Origin: JAAXQD01 sp963790095
GTDB lineage: Bacteria > Desulfobacterota > Desulfobacteria > Desulfobacterales > UBA11574
NCBI GenBank assembly: GCA_963790095.1
Contig: CAWBNO010000020.1
Coordinates: forward strand, 124,001 to 188,000
Direction of reading: 5' to 3'
Length of the DNA stretch: 64,000 bases
Numbering within the stretch: the stretch's first letter is position 1; every line of letters begins with the position of its first letter. Made by a program: the position numbers and the translations under genes. The notes beneath the pieces were generated by a model. It was not told the DNA's origin. It searched no databases and saw only the letters and a list, made by a program, of their open reading frames with translations. Positions 26,432-34,470 of this stretch are shown one piece after another.

Positions 26432-26520
26432 GTCCCACCCCTCCATTATTGGTCGTTTGCGGTGATTTAGCTGAAACTTTTATATCAACCTGAGATCCAT
26501 AGCGTTTTTTGTTTATATTT

Positions 26521-26672
26521 GACGGTTTCGTAAAAAGTCCAGCTTCTGCGTTGTGCTGCATTTCGCAATCATTCAACGTACGATAAGTACGCCTCATGAT
26601 TGCAAAATTTGCGCGCCTTGAATTTGAACTTTTTACGAAACCGTCTAAATCGGACTTTTTACGAGTTTATCA
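26521..26672. repeat. R2 inverted-repeat element, copy 1
   Basis: A 152-bp element nearly identical to 34639-34790. The termini are GACGGTTTCGTAAAAAGTCC and its complement near 26629-26646, with a second GGACTTTTTACGAG at the right edge. The centre forms a near-perfect hairpin (TTTCGCAATCAT against ATGATTGCAAAA around ACGTAC/GTACG). It lies upstream of the acyl-CoA ligase gene. Apparent small reading frames across both copies share the same N-terminal residues because of the repeat and are not genes. Confidence 0.85.
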
Positions 26673-26784
26673 TATCTGTTAGGATGAAAATGGAGATTTG
26701 TCAAGAAAGCTTGTAATTTATGCTGGTTCAGGATACTTAAATCCATCTTGTTATATATTAAAAACGACAAATTGAACGTTTTTC

Positions 26785-26813
26785 TTGACATTCGCGGAAT
26801 TCGTCTGTTAAAA
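26785..26813 (+). promoter_or_regulatory. Promoter of the emo-etfBA unit
   Basis: The -35 is TTGACA (26785-26790), then a 17-base spacer and -10 TTAAAA (26808-26813), the same layout as the regulator's promoter. It abuts the operator palindrome and points toward emo, about 250 bases downstream. Confidence 0.6.
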
Positions 26814-26834
26814 ATGAATGAGCGCTCATTCATT
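26813..26834. promoter_or_regulatory. Second operator palindrome for the TetR/FadR-like regulator
   Basis: A perfect 22-bp palindrome with arms AATGAATGAGC and GCTCATTCATT. It shares the ATGAATGA half-site and its position relative to -35/-10 with the operator at 20701-20720. It predicts that emo-etfBA is co-regulated with the acyl-CoA dehydrogenase operon. Confidence 0.75.
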
Positions 26835-26883
26835 GCCGAGCGAGGATCTTGGTCCTTTTTGACCTAAAATTTTTATAATCATC

Positions 26884-26932
26884 TCGAAGTAAAGAATCCG
26901 AGGGAAGAGGACCCGGTTTTGGTTTAACCCCA
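26884..26932 (+). repeat. R5 repeat, copy 1
   Basis: The pattern TAAAGAATCCG, 9 bases, GACCCGGTTTTG, 4 bases, ACCCC recurs at 41139-41181 in the same orientation and in inverted form at 29401-29437. It begins with CTCGAAGTAAAGA, repeated directly at 29163-29175. An R3-like fragment (TTGGAAGACTGGAATG) follows at 26965-26994. Confidence 0.6.
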
Positions 26933-27007
26933 TAAGGGTTTGATTAACATCTCATTGCACGGGGTTGGAAGACTGGAATGTTGGAAGGCTGGCATAGGCA
27001 ATTGTTT

Positions 27008-27050
27008 CTGACCTGACCCAGAGGACCAGGTTTTTCAAGATTTATTAAAT
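27008..27050 (+). repeat. Left arm of a 43-bp inverted repeat bracketing emo
   Basis: CTGACCTGACCCAGAGGACC followed by AGGTTTTTCAAGATTTATTAA is the imperfect reverse complement of 29179-29222, with about four mismatches and one gap. It ends about 30 bases before the emo start codon, so it would form part of the 5' leader. Confidence 0.65.
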
Positions 27051-27080
27051 TTATCCGGATTAGGGAGTGAAAAATAAAAA

Positions 27081-29153
27081 ATGGAAGCAGCATTGATTTC
27101 TCCGGCCAAAGCCACCGTTCTTGGGATTCCCACCGTAATCTTTTCATTGCTCATACCGCTGGTCGGTATCGGAATATTTACCTACATCATTGCACTTCGG
27201 CTGAAACCACTGGTAAAAGCTTCTTCAGACCCAAGGTTGGATCGCTTGCCGACTCGATTTTTAAAGATGTTAAAGTATGCCGTGGGACAATACCGTCATC
27301 CCAGATATAAGGACGCCGGAATTATCCATATTCTTTTGTTCGCCGGTTTCATGATTCTGGCTTTGCGCTCGATAACGCTTGTTTTGCTTGGCATTTCGGA
27401 AGGGTATCTATTGCCGGGTATGGACGGCATCCTGGGGGATATCTACGCGATTCTCAAAGATTATGCCGGAACCTTTGTTCTGGGCGCTTGCCTGGCCGCA
27501 ATGTACCGACGGATCATCATCAAGCCCGAACGATACGCGGTGCCGGCCAAATACGGCAAGGACCATACCTGGGAAGCCGTGCTGGTGCTGATGCTGATTA
27601 TGGGCCTGGTGACCTGTGATATGGTTTTTGAAGGGAGCCTGGGTGCAGCTCAGATCCAGAAAGGATTGCCGCCGGAGGTTATGGCCCCCATGTCCGGAAC
27701 ATGGCTTGCCGCGCATACCCTAAGGTTTGCACCCATGGATCTGCTCCAGACCCTACACCTGGGAGCCTATTTTTCACATGAGCTGATCTTCTTCTTTTTC
27801 CTCTGTTTTTTACCGTTGGGGAAACATTTTCATGTGATTACGTCTTTGCCGAATGTGTTTTTAATGAAACTCGACAAAGGTACGATTAAACCGGTCCAAT
27901 GGGGTGTTGACGATGACCAGCTAGACGAACTCGAGTCGTTCGGAGTCAAAAAGTTCGAGGATTTTACCTGGAAACACATGCTCGATTTTTACTCCTGTGC
28001 AGATTGCGGGCGGTGTTCCGACAACTGTCCGGCCAATGCAGTGGGCCGCCCCCTTTCGCCAAGGTTTATCTCCATAAAATGCCGTGACTATTCGTTCAAG
28101 TCCTATCCCCTCAAGGGTAAACCCGTGGACGGCCAACCGTTTATCGGCAATGTGCTCGAAGAAGATGAGATCTGGTCGTGCACAACCTGCGGTGCCTGCG
28201 AAGAAGAGTGCCCGCTACTTATCGAATACATCGACAAGATTGTCGATGTAAGAAGGGGGTTGGTGGATGATGGCATGGTGCCCCAATCCCTTCAAAAGCC
28301 CCTGAATGCCCTGGAAAAGCGCGGCAACCCTTACGGCAAGATGGAGAAAAAGCGTGCAGACTGGACCCAAGATCTGCCCGAAGACGTTACCGTCAAGATA
28401 CTCGAGAAAAAAGAGACCGCAGACACCCTCTATTTTGTCGACAGCATTACATCCTACGATGACCGGATACAGGAAATCGGCAGGGCCACTGCCCGGGTTC
28501 TCACGGCAGCGGGGATCGATTTCGGAATTCTGGGACCGGCGGAAAGGGACAGCGGCCACGAGGTGAGACGATTCGGGGAGGAGATGCTTTTTCAGGAATT
28601 AAGGGACCGAAACACGGATGCCATCGTCAATACAGGGGTCGACCATATTGTCACGGCGGATCCCCATACCTTCAATGCGTTGAAACATGACTACAGAGAT
28701 ATTCCGCCGGTGACGCATATCAGCCAGACCCTGATCGAGTGCATCCAGTCGGGAAAACTCCGTTTAAAACCGGTTGAGGATCCGAACAAAATTTATACGT
28801 ATCACGATCCGTGTTACCTGGGCCGGCATAATAACATCTACGACGATCCCCGGTCGGTTATCGATGCGATACCAGGGATCCATCGGGTGGAGATGGCCGC
28901 AAATTGTCGGGACCGATCTTTTTGCTGCGGGGGTGGCGGACTGATGCTGTTTTACGAGCCCATAGAGGAAAAAAGGATGGGGCAGGTAAGGGTCGAGATG
29001 GCCAAAGCCGCCGGTGCAGACGTGATTGTTACGGCCTGCCCATTCTGTATGGTCAATATTGAAGATGCCATCAAGACCAGCGGTCTGGAAGGGGAGATGG
29101 TGGCCATGGACCTGGTGGAGCTGATTGATCGGCATATGATAACTGAAGCATGA
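27081..29153 (+). CDS. Membrane Fe-S oxidoreductase, EtfAB:menaquinone oxidoreductase (Emo) type
   Basis: A 690-residue membrane protein predicted to pass electrons from reduced EtfAB to menaquinone. Residues about 10-270 hold five or six helices of a NarI-like heme b domain with His residues at helix ends (GIIHILLFAG, FSHELIFFFFLCFLPLGKHFH). Two [4Fe-4S] motifs follow: CADCGRCSDNCP (Cys306 on) and CTTCGACEEECP (Cys367 on). The HdrD/CCG part contains CCGGGG (Cys615-Cys616) and TACPFCMVNIEDA. The first CCG half appears to have lost its cysteines (IVTADPHTFNALKHDY). Adjacent etfBA supports the assignment; such proteins are characterised in Syntrophomonas and Geobacter. It is bracketed by inverted repeats. 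Confidence 0.88.
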   Translation: MEAALISPAKATVLGIPTVIFSLLIPLVGIGIFTYIIALRLKPLVKASSDPRLDRLPTRFLKMLKYAVGQYRHPRYKDAGIIHILLFAGFMILALRSITLVLLGISEGYLLPGMDGILGDIYAILKDYAGTFVLGACLAAMYRRIIIKPERYAVPAKYGKDHTWEAVLVLMLIMGLVTCDMVFEGSLGAAQIQKGLPPEVMAPMSGTWLAAHTLRFAPMDLLQTLHLGAYFSHELIFFFFLCFLPLGKHFHVITSLPNVFLMKLDKGTIKPVQWGVDDDQLDELESFGVKKFEDFTWKHMLDFYSCADCGRCSDNCPANAVGRPLSPRFISIKCRDYSFKSYPLKGKPVDGQPFIGNVLEEDEIWSCTTCGACEEECPLLIEYIDKIVDVRRGLVDDGMVPQSLQKPLNALEKRGNPYGKMEKKRADWTQDLPEDVTVKILEKKETADTLYFVDSITSYDDRIQEIGRATARVLTAAGIDFGILGPAERDSGHEVRRFGEEMLFQELRDRNTDAIVNTGVDHIVTADPHTFNALKHDYRDIPPVTHISQTLIECIQSGKLRLKPVEDPNKIYTYHDPCYLGRHNNIYDDPRSVIDAIPGIHRVEMAANCRDRSFCCGGGGLMLFYEPIEEKRMGQVRVEMAKAAGADVIVTACPFCMVNIEDAIKTSGLEGEMVAMDLVELIDRHMITEA

Positions 29154-29162
29154 TGGATGACG

Positions 29163-29222
29163 CTCGAAGTAAAGAGCTTTTAATTAATCTTGAAAAACCT
29201 GGTTCTCTGGGGCAGGTCAGAG
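29163..29222 (-). repeat. Right arm of the inverted repeat bracketing emo
   Basis: TTTAATTAATCTTGAAAAAC followed by CTGGTTCTCTGGGGCAGGTCAGAG (29179-29222) is complementary to 27008-27050. A 13-bp direct repeat CTCGAAGTAAAGA (29163-29175) matches 26884-26896. It lies directly after the emo stop codon. Confidence 0.65.
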
Positions 29223-29257
29223 TTCTTCGGCTCTGCCTGAAGAATCACTACAAGAGT

Positions 29258-29381
29258 TTGAAGTGAACTAAAGTTTAAAGTGAGCTAAAGTTAAGGAATT
29301 CTATCAATTATATAAAAACATTGGAGCGAAGCGACACCACAACTTTAGGCATTTTAGATCACTTTAGACACTTTTAACTTG
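29258..29381. repeat. R4 palindromic element, full copy
   Basis: Left-arm words AAGTGAACTAAAG and AAAGTGAGCTAAAG are complementary to right-arm words CTTTAGGCATTTTAGATC and ACTTTAGACACTTTTAAC. The right arm, read on the minus strand, matches the words at 1768-1812. It is non-coding and lies between emo and etfB. Confidence 0.6.
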
Positions 29382-29383
29382 TA

Positions 29384-29437
29384 CGGCTTTGAGCCCCTTT
29401 CAGGGGTAACCAAAGCCGGGTCTCTGGACCCGGATAT
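29384..29437. repeat. Stem-loops before etfB, including inverted R5 copy
   Basis: CGGCTTTG (29384-29391) pairs with CAAAGCCG (29411-29418) around an inner CCCC/GGGG stem. CCGGGTC (29416-29422) pairs with GACCCGG (29427-29433). The two hairpins share three bases. Read on the minus strand, the segment 29437-29401 matches the R5 pattern of 26884-26932. It lies 53 bases before etfB and could affect read-through from emo. Confidence 0.5.
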
Positions 29438-29489
29438 TTAATCGGTAAAATAACAAATAACAAATAACTAAAATTTTTGGAGGTAAGAC

Positions 29490-30281
29490 ATGGAAATTTT
29501 GGTCTGTATTAAGAGGGCCCCGGACACCTCGGAAAACGAGATCGAGGTCAACAGAGACGGAACGGACATCGAGCGGGATGACCTGGTATACTCTGTAAAC
29601 GAATGGGACAATTATGCGGTTGAAGAAGCCATTCAGATTCGAGACAAAGTGGGTGGCTCGGTTACCGTTGTTACCGTCGGGGATGATGAAGATGAAGAAG
29701 TCGTTCGGAGAGAAATGGCCATGGGTGCTGATCACGGTCTTCTCCTTTCGGACGAAACGTTTAAAGGGTCCGATGGTAGAGGAATATCAGCGATTTTAAA
29801 AGCCGAGGTCGAGAAGAAAAAATATGACCTGATTCTGACCGGCGCCCAGGCCGACGACGGGGCCGGTCAGGTCGGCGGGATGCTGGCGGCGATGCTCGAC
29901 TGGCCCTATGCGTCTCTGGTGAATCTTATAGAGCTTATTGATGACAAAAAAATAAAAGTCGGCCGTGAAATTGCGGGCGGAAACCAGGAGATGAATGAAA
30001 TCGATCTTCCCTGTGTTCTTTCCATTCAGACCGGCATCAATGAACCCCGATATGTCGGCATTCGTGGGATCCGGAAGGTGGCATCCCTTGAAATCCCGGT
30101 TCACTCCGCCGGCGATCTCGGGATTGCTCCGGAATCTGTCGGTGAAACCGGCGCCCGGACAAAACGTATCGATTATTTTGTCCCGGAACTGGGCGAAGGC
30201 GCAGAGATTTTGGAGGGGAGTACCGAAGAGATCATTGATAAACTGTTTGAACTCTTAAAAACCAAAGGAGGGCTCAAATAA
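29490..30281 (+). CDS. etfB: Electron transfer flavoprotein beta subunit
   Basis: A 263-residue EtfB. The N-terminus MEILVCIKRAPDTSE, the motif GAQADDGAGQVGGMLAAML and the family signature region VLSIQTGINEPRYVGIRGIRK identify it. With EtfA it carries electrons from acyl-CoA dehydrogenases to the Emo protein. A TTGGAGG Shine-Dalgarno lies 7 bases upstream. Its stop codon TAA overlaps the etfA start by one base, so translation is coupled. Whether it is a bifurcating EtfB cannot be stated from this reading. Confidence 0.95.
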   Translation: MEILVCIKRAPDTSENEIEVNRDGTDIERDDLVYSVNEWDNYAVEEAIQIRDKVGGSVTVVTVGDDEDEEVVRREMAMGADHGLLLSDETFKGSDGRGISAILKAEVEKKKYDLILTGAQADDGAGQVGGMLAAMLDWPYASLVNLIELIDDKKIKVGREIAGGNQEMNEIDLPCVLSIQTGINEPRYVGIRGIRKVASLEIPVHSAGDLGIAPESVGETGARTKRIDYFVPELGEGAEILEGSTEEIIDKLFELLKTKGGLK

Positions 30282-31267
30282 TGGCACAAAAGGTTTTCGC
30301 ATATATTATACACAAAGATGGTGTTCCAGACGATACCGCCCTTGAGATGATCGCAGCAGCCCGGAGACTCGATTCTGATGCTTCGGTTGCGGCGGTTGTT
30401 GCCGGTACCGGTGCCAAGCTCGATGGGGTGTGCAACGACCTTGTGTCTTCCTTTAGCGAGGTTTGGAAGATCGATAACGAAGCGCTGGCCTATGTAAATG
30501 CAGAGGTTCTGAGGAGCCTGCTGGTGCGTATTCTGCCAAAAGACGGCATCGTCCTGATCCCCCATGAACATTTTGGAATGGATCTGGCGCCGGGTCTCTC
30601 CATAAAGCTTGATGCAGCATACCTTCCGGATGCCGTCGATTTTGAAGGTATTGAAGACGGAAAACTCAAAGCTGTGCGTGAGGAATACACCGGACAGGTC
30701 AGCACCCATGTACATTGCGATATTTCCCAGGGTGCGGTGATTACAGTCCGCCCGGGATCTTTTAAGGCCGATGAAAGTAAAAGCGCAGCAGGCAAGATTG
30801 TGGACAAAACCGCCGAAGCCATGGAAGGCGGCCTTCCGGGGGGTGCACGCCGTTTTCTGGAAATTGTGGAAGCCGAGGTCGGGGACGTCGATATCACCAA
30901 GTCGGATGTCCTGGTATCGGTGGGTCGGGGCATCGAAGATGAGGATAACCTGGAGATAATATTCGATCTGGCAAAAGCCATGGGCGCAGATGTTTCATGC
31001 TCCAGACCCATCGTGGATGCAAAATGGCTGGAGAAATCCCGCCAGGTGGGGACTTCGGGCCAGACGGTCAAGCCGAAGGTCTACATGGCCCTGGGTATCA
31101 GCGGCGCGTTTCAGCACGTGGGCGGCATCAAAGGCGCTCCGTTTATCATTGCCATAAACAAGAATGCCAAGGCGCCGATTTTCCAGGTTGCCGACGTCGG
31201 TATCGTGGAAGACATCCTCGATTTTATTCCCGAGCTTACCGACCGGATCAATGAGATGAAGGGATAA
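30281..31267 (+). CDS. etfA: Electron transfer flavoprotein alpha subunit
   Basis: A 328-residue EtfA with an N-terminal nucleotide-fold domain and the C-terminal FAD domain marked by RPIVDAKWLEKSRQVGTSGQTVKPKVYMALGISG in overlapping pieces and the end motif INKNAKAPIFQVADVGIVED. It starts inside the etfB stop codon (TAATG). No ferredoxin domain is fused at its N-terminus. A strong terminator follows 25 bases after the stop, closing the emo-etfB-etfA unit. Confidence 0.95.
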   Translation: MAQKVFAYIIHKDGVPDDTALEMIAAARRLDSDASVAAVVAGTGAKLDGVCNDLVSSFSEVWKIDNEALAYVNAEVLRSLLVRILPKDGIVLIPHEHFGMDLAPGLSIKLDAAYLPDAVDFEGIEDGKLKAVREEYTGQVSTHVHCDISQGAVITVRPGSFKADESKSAAGKIVDKTAEAMEGGLPGGARRFLEIVEAEVGDVDITKSDVLVSVGRGIEDEDNLEIIFDLAKAMGADVSCSRPIVDAKWLEKSRQVGTSGQTVKPKVYMALGISGAFQHVGGIKGAPFIIAINKNAKAPIFQVADVGIVEDILDFIPELTDRINEMKG

Positions 31268-31292
31268 AACCGGCCGATCGATAAAATTAGCC

Positions 31293-31340
31293 ATAGCCGT
31301 CTGCCGTTGGTTTCTGCGGCAGACGGCTATTTTATTTCAT
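31293..31340 (+). terminator. Rho-independent terminator after etfA
   Basis: The 14-bp perfect stem ATAGCCGTCTGCCG / CGGCAGACGGCTAT has a 10-base loop and is followed by TTTATTT. The flanking A/T symmetry could also let it serve the convergent gene ending at 31361. Confidence 0.9.
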
Positions 31341-31360
31341 GGCGTGTTGTTCTTCGGCGT

Positions 31361-33736
31361 TTATTTCAACACGAATGTAACGACGATGACGCTATTTTTT
31401 CCCTGTGTCGATGCCAGGAATTGAAGTTCTTTCAGTTTTTTGAGCATACAGCGTTCGAAAGTTTTATCTTTTGCGTCGTCTTTATCCAGTTGAACGTTTA
31501 AAACGCCACCTGCACCATCTATCGTTATTTTGAACACGACGTTACCTTTTATACCGGGCTGTTTTTTCAGGGCGTTCTGGTAACATCGGTTGAAGTCGTG
31601 AAGGTGTTTTTTCAGCAGGATCCGAACAGATCGATCCGATATACCGTCTGCTACCGTAACGTTGCCCAATTCCACAGATTTTTCCTTGCGAATGGACGCA
31701 TCCGTTTCCGGCTCGCAAGTCGATCGGTCTTCCTTTTTGCGTTCAAGGCTTTCTTCGACCACTTGATTCTTCATTCCCGATACCAAAGGGCCGTCTGCAA
31801 AGGAGGAGACTGATTTCCCGGCAAAAGATCGGCTCTCTCCTAGTGCATAATCGGAGACGCCCAGGGGTAAGGGAAGGGGTTGCTTGACGGTGACTGCCTG
31901 CCCATCCTGGAGGCGAACCCGGGTGTCTACGGCGACAAATGAAGTATAGGCTGTCAGCAGGTTATACGTCAGGCCCAGGTTGGTGACTTCTCTGACCCGC
32001 TCGTCCTCACGATTGAGCCGGTTGAAGTCGTCCAAAAGGGCGATCCGGTGCCGTGCCCACAGGTAGCGCAGTGCCGAATTTGTTTTCAAGGGCGTTATCT
32101 TGGAGACATCCACCTTTTTTGAAAAGGGGTGCTCTCCCGTAAAACCTTCGAGAGAAATAGTCCCTCGGGGTTTGCCGCGCCATTTCCCAAAGACAATGAC
32201 GGGCCGATGGGCCAGAACATCCGGAATGCTGGGCGGTTCCACCTGGTAGACTTCGAACCCGCCGAAATCGACTTCGATTCCGGTCAATACCGGTGATTCA
32301 ATGAGTTTCCTGAATTTGTTGGCCGTTTCAGGTGCTTGCTCAGGGTTTGTAATGACAAAAGGCTCTCCCATCCCCACCCTGGCCATTCCTTCGATGAGGT
32401 GGCGGTTGACGCTGGATCCGATGCCGAAGGTGAACATATTGGCGTTGCCGAGATTGTTCCGGATCAGGTCGAATGCCTCGGCTTCCACCGAGACGTACCC
32501 GTCGGTGGCAATGACAATACTTCGGGAGTGTCCTTGGGTTTTCGGAAGGGAAAGGGCTCTTTTTAGGGCCGGCAAAAGTCTCGTGCCCCCGCCGCCGCGC
32601 TGACGTTCAATGGTGTTTATTGCCCGTGTGATGTTTTCTTGGGTTGCCGGCAAGGAGTTTTCAGACATCAGATGGGAACTTCCGGCAAACAGAAGCACAT
32701 TGAACCGGTCTGTGGAACGAAGATTGCCGATGAGATCCTTGAGAAGCTTTTTGGATATGTTCAGGGGAAACCCGTGCATGGAACCGGACACATCCACAAT
32801 AAATATGTATTCACGGGGGGGGATCTGGTTTTGAGCGACGTTTTTGGGCGGCTGCATCATCAAGAGAAAAAAGTTTTCATTTTTCCCTTCAAAAAGAAGA
32901 AGTCCGGTTTCAATCTTGCCGCCGGCAAGCCGGTATCTCAAGATGAAATCCCGGTTGCCCCCGTGTTTTTCGGACGGATTGAGATGAACCCTGGCAAAGG
33001 CCGGTCCCTTGTAATCGACGTGGGTCTCGTGCGAAGGGCAAATGATGTCTTTGATGGGCATGCCTGCCGAAATGTCGACGTTCATAGTAAAGGAATAGGT
33101 TGGCGGCGCTCCCTGATGCAGATATGGGTTGGCGGTCCACGTTTCATCAGGACTGGTTTCATGGGACGCCGGGTCGACATAGCGGGGCCCGACAACCGTG
33201 GGATAGACGAATTCATAAACACTATCCGTGGGAACCAAGAGTTCGGTATATTTGAGCTCCACCGTGATGACGTCAGACGGAAGGATGTTGGCCACATTCA
33301 TCTGAAAAACATTGGGCCTGTGCTGTTCCAGAAGCGATGCATTTTTTCCGTCCTGTTTTGCCTGATTGTATTCACGCCGCGCCTGTTCACGCTCCCGGAT
33401 TTTGGCCGTAATGGTACGTTCTCCTACGGTCATTTTCATCCCGTAAACCGCGGCTTGTGTGGATGCCGGAAAGACATAGACGGCTTCCAGCGGTTTCTTG
33501 CCTTCGTTTTTATAAACCTGGGTGACCGTAAAATCGGCGATGACGCCTGAAATTTTGACGTCGGCGTGTGTGGATTTTAGAGGGAGCCGGTCCAGGTCCG
33601 GATCGTCACTCTGTACGAGGAAATATGGGGACAATGTTCTGTCTGCACCACTTTCCGGCTGTGCGTAAGAAATTTTTCCAACCATTCCCATTACTGCAAG
33701 GACAAAAATCAAAAAAATTCTTTTCTCTTTGGTCAT
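31361..33736 (-). CDS. VIT-VWA domain protein with AgmX/PglI-type C-terminal domain
   Basis: A 791-residue exported protein. Residues 1-25 are a signal peptide ending in SYAQ. Residues about 40-170 form a VIT domain (HADVKISGVIADFTVTQVY). Residues about 308-480 form a von Willebrand A domain with intact MIDAS DVSGSM (Asp315). The last 100 residues (DRSVRILLKKHLHDFNRCYQ, GNVVFKITIDGAGGV) match the AgmX/PglI or TonB-like C-terminal domain of myxobacterial gliding proteins. The role is unknown; metal-dependent adhesion or envelope complex assembly is likely. This combination joins a trypsin-inhibitor-type surface module to a periplasmic energy-transduction-like module. It is a single leftward gene with an AAGGAGG Shine-Dalgarno. 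Confidence 0.82.
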   Translation of the reverse strand: MTKEKRIFLIFVLAVMGMVGKISYAQPESGADRTLSPYFLVQSDDPDLDRLPLKSTHADVKISGVIADFTVTQVYKNEGKKPLEAVYVFPASTQAAVYGMKMTVGERTITAKIREREQARREYNQAKQDGKNASLLEQHRPNVFQMNVANILPSDVITVELKYTELLVPTDSVYEFVYPTVVGPRYVDPASHETSPDETWTANPYLHQGAPPTYSFTMNVDISAGMPIKDIICPSHETHVDYKGPAFARVHLNPSEKHGGNRDFILRYRLAGGKIETGLLLFEGKNENFFLLMMQPPKNVAQNQIPPREYIFIVDVSGSMHGFPLNISKKLLKDLIGNLRSTDRFNVLLFAGSSHLMSENSLPATQENITRAINTIERQRGGGGTRLLPALKRALSLPKTQGHSRSIVIATDGYVSVEAEAFDLIRNNLGNANMFTFGIGSSVNRHLIEGMARVGMGEPFVITNPEQAPETANKFRKLIESPVLTGIEVDFGGFEVYQVEPPSIPDVLAHRPVIVFGKWRGKPRGTISLEGFTGEHPFSKKVDVSKITPLKTNSALRYLWARHRIALLDDFNRLNREDERVREVTNLGLTYNLLTAYTSFVAVDTRVRLQDGQAVTVKQPLPLPLGVSDYALGESRSFAGKSVSSFADGPLVSGMKNQVVEESLERKKEDRSTCEPETDASIRKEKSVELGNVTVADGISDRSVRILLKKHLHDFNRCYQNALKKQPGIKGNVVFKITIDGAGGVLNVQLDKDDAKDKTFERCMLKKLKELQFLASTQGKNSVIVVTFVLK

Positions 33737-33830
33737 TTTTACAACCTCCTTTGGTCATTTTTTAATTCTTTGGTTGCATTAGACAAGGCGGTTGGGAAAA
33801 AGTTCCCAAAAAAATTTTGATGGGTAAGGT

Positions 33831-34022
33831 TGACGAACTCGTAAAAAGTCTGATTTTGCTCGCTCCACAAGCAATTTTGGGATTCATGACTCGTCTGGCT
33901 AAATTGCAAGAACTCGGGCTAACGCCCTCAAACAGCTTGCAATTTTTAACGCCAGACGCATCATGAATCTTTCTCCAAAATTACTCGATGTCGCTTACAA
34001 AAGACTTTTTCGAAGCCTTCAA
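33831..34022. repeat. R2-family long palindrome, divergent copy
   Basis: About 190 bp with outer words GACGAACTCGTAAAAAGTC and GACTTTTTCG, and long complementary inner arms (CAATTTTGGGATTCATGA against TCATGAATCTTTCTCCAAAA; CGTCTGGC against GCCAGACG; ATTGCAAG against CTTGCAAT). The termini are those of R2, the centre differs. It fills part of the gap 33737-34260. Confidence 0.7.
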
Positions 34023-34039
34023 GGTTATTGCAAGATTTC

Positions 34040-34143
34040 AAGTTGGGGCTCAAATGGATTGTTGTTTGGGGGAGAGCCGGTGAAGAATTGATGGAAACCG
34101 GCATGGCGATGACTCGAATGCCACCGCCATGCCGTTTTTATTT
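34040..34143 (+). ncRNA. Candidate small RNA ending in an orphan terminator
   Basis: A plus-strand terminator (34099-34143) has no plus-strand gene before it. Upstream, GCCGGT (34076-34081) can pair with ACCGGC (34097-34102), which competes with the terminator stem. The 14-mer GATTGTTGTTTGGG (34057-34070) also occurs at 43615-43628, again beside an R2-type end. The transcript start is unknown, so this is a weak call. Confidence 0.3.
34099..34143 (+). terminator. Strong plus-strand terminator
   Basis: A perfect 10-bp stem CGGCATGGCG / CGCCATGCCG, 16-base loop, followed by TTTTTATTT. No plus-strand coding gene ends here. Confidence 0.8.
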
Positions 34144-34260
34144 ATGGAAATTGAGTTTAATCGTCTGTTAGGAAGAGAACAACCTGTATTTTTCTTCTTT
34201 TACTTCGTTTAACTTTTTGAATTTTCTCCAAATTAGTTGAAGAATAGGGTTCATTGGCGT

Positions 34261-34470
34261 CTAATACTTCCTTTTTAAAATCTTCGCTTTGGCATCGTTA
34301 TATTCTTTTTCAGTAATGATGCCGTCTTTGTATGCTTTTTCGAGATCTGTTAATTCTTGACCGATCGTTGTGTTTGTAGCTTTGATGTCGGCACCTCCAC
34401 CACCACATCCGACAAATCCGACGCCAAGGGTTAGAAAGATGAATACGGTAACAACTCTTAGAAAATTCAT
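34261..34470 (-). CDS. SHOCT-domain lipoprotein
   Basis: A 69-residue lipoprotein. The signal peptide ends at the lipobox GFVGC (Cys22), followed by a Gly-rich spacer and a C-terminal SHOCT motif (LTDLEKAYKDGIITEKEYNDAKAKIL). SHOCT domains are short oligomerisation modules. A GGGAGGAG Shine-Dalgarno supports expression. The role is unknown; it stands alone between repeat elements. Confidence 0.75.
   Translation of the reverse strand: MNFLRVVTVFIFLTLGVGFVGCGGGGADIKATNTTIGQELTDLEKAYKDGIITEKEYNDAKAKILKRKY

Noticed and set aside
26409..26597. Small minus-strand frame sharing its N-terminus with one at 34524-34715
   Set aside because: The shared residues come from the R2 repeat itself. The frames diverge outside it and have no ribosome site.
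32639..33550. A 303-codon plus-strand open frame
   Set aside because: It lies wholly inside the VIT-VWA gene on the other strand, has no domain signature or ribosome site, and the minus-strand protein is clearly real.
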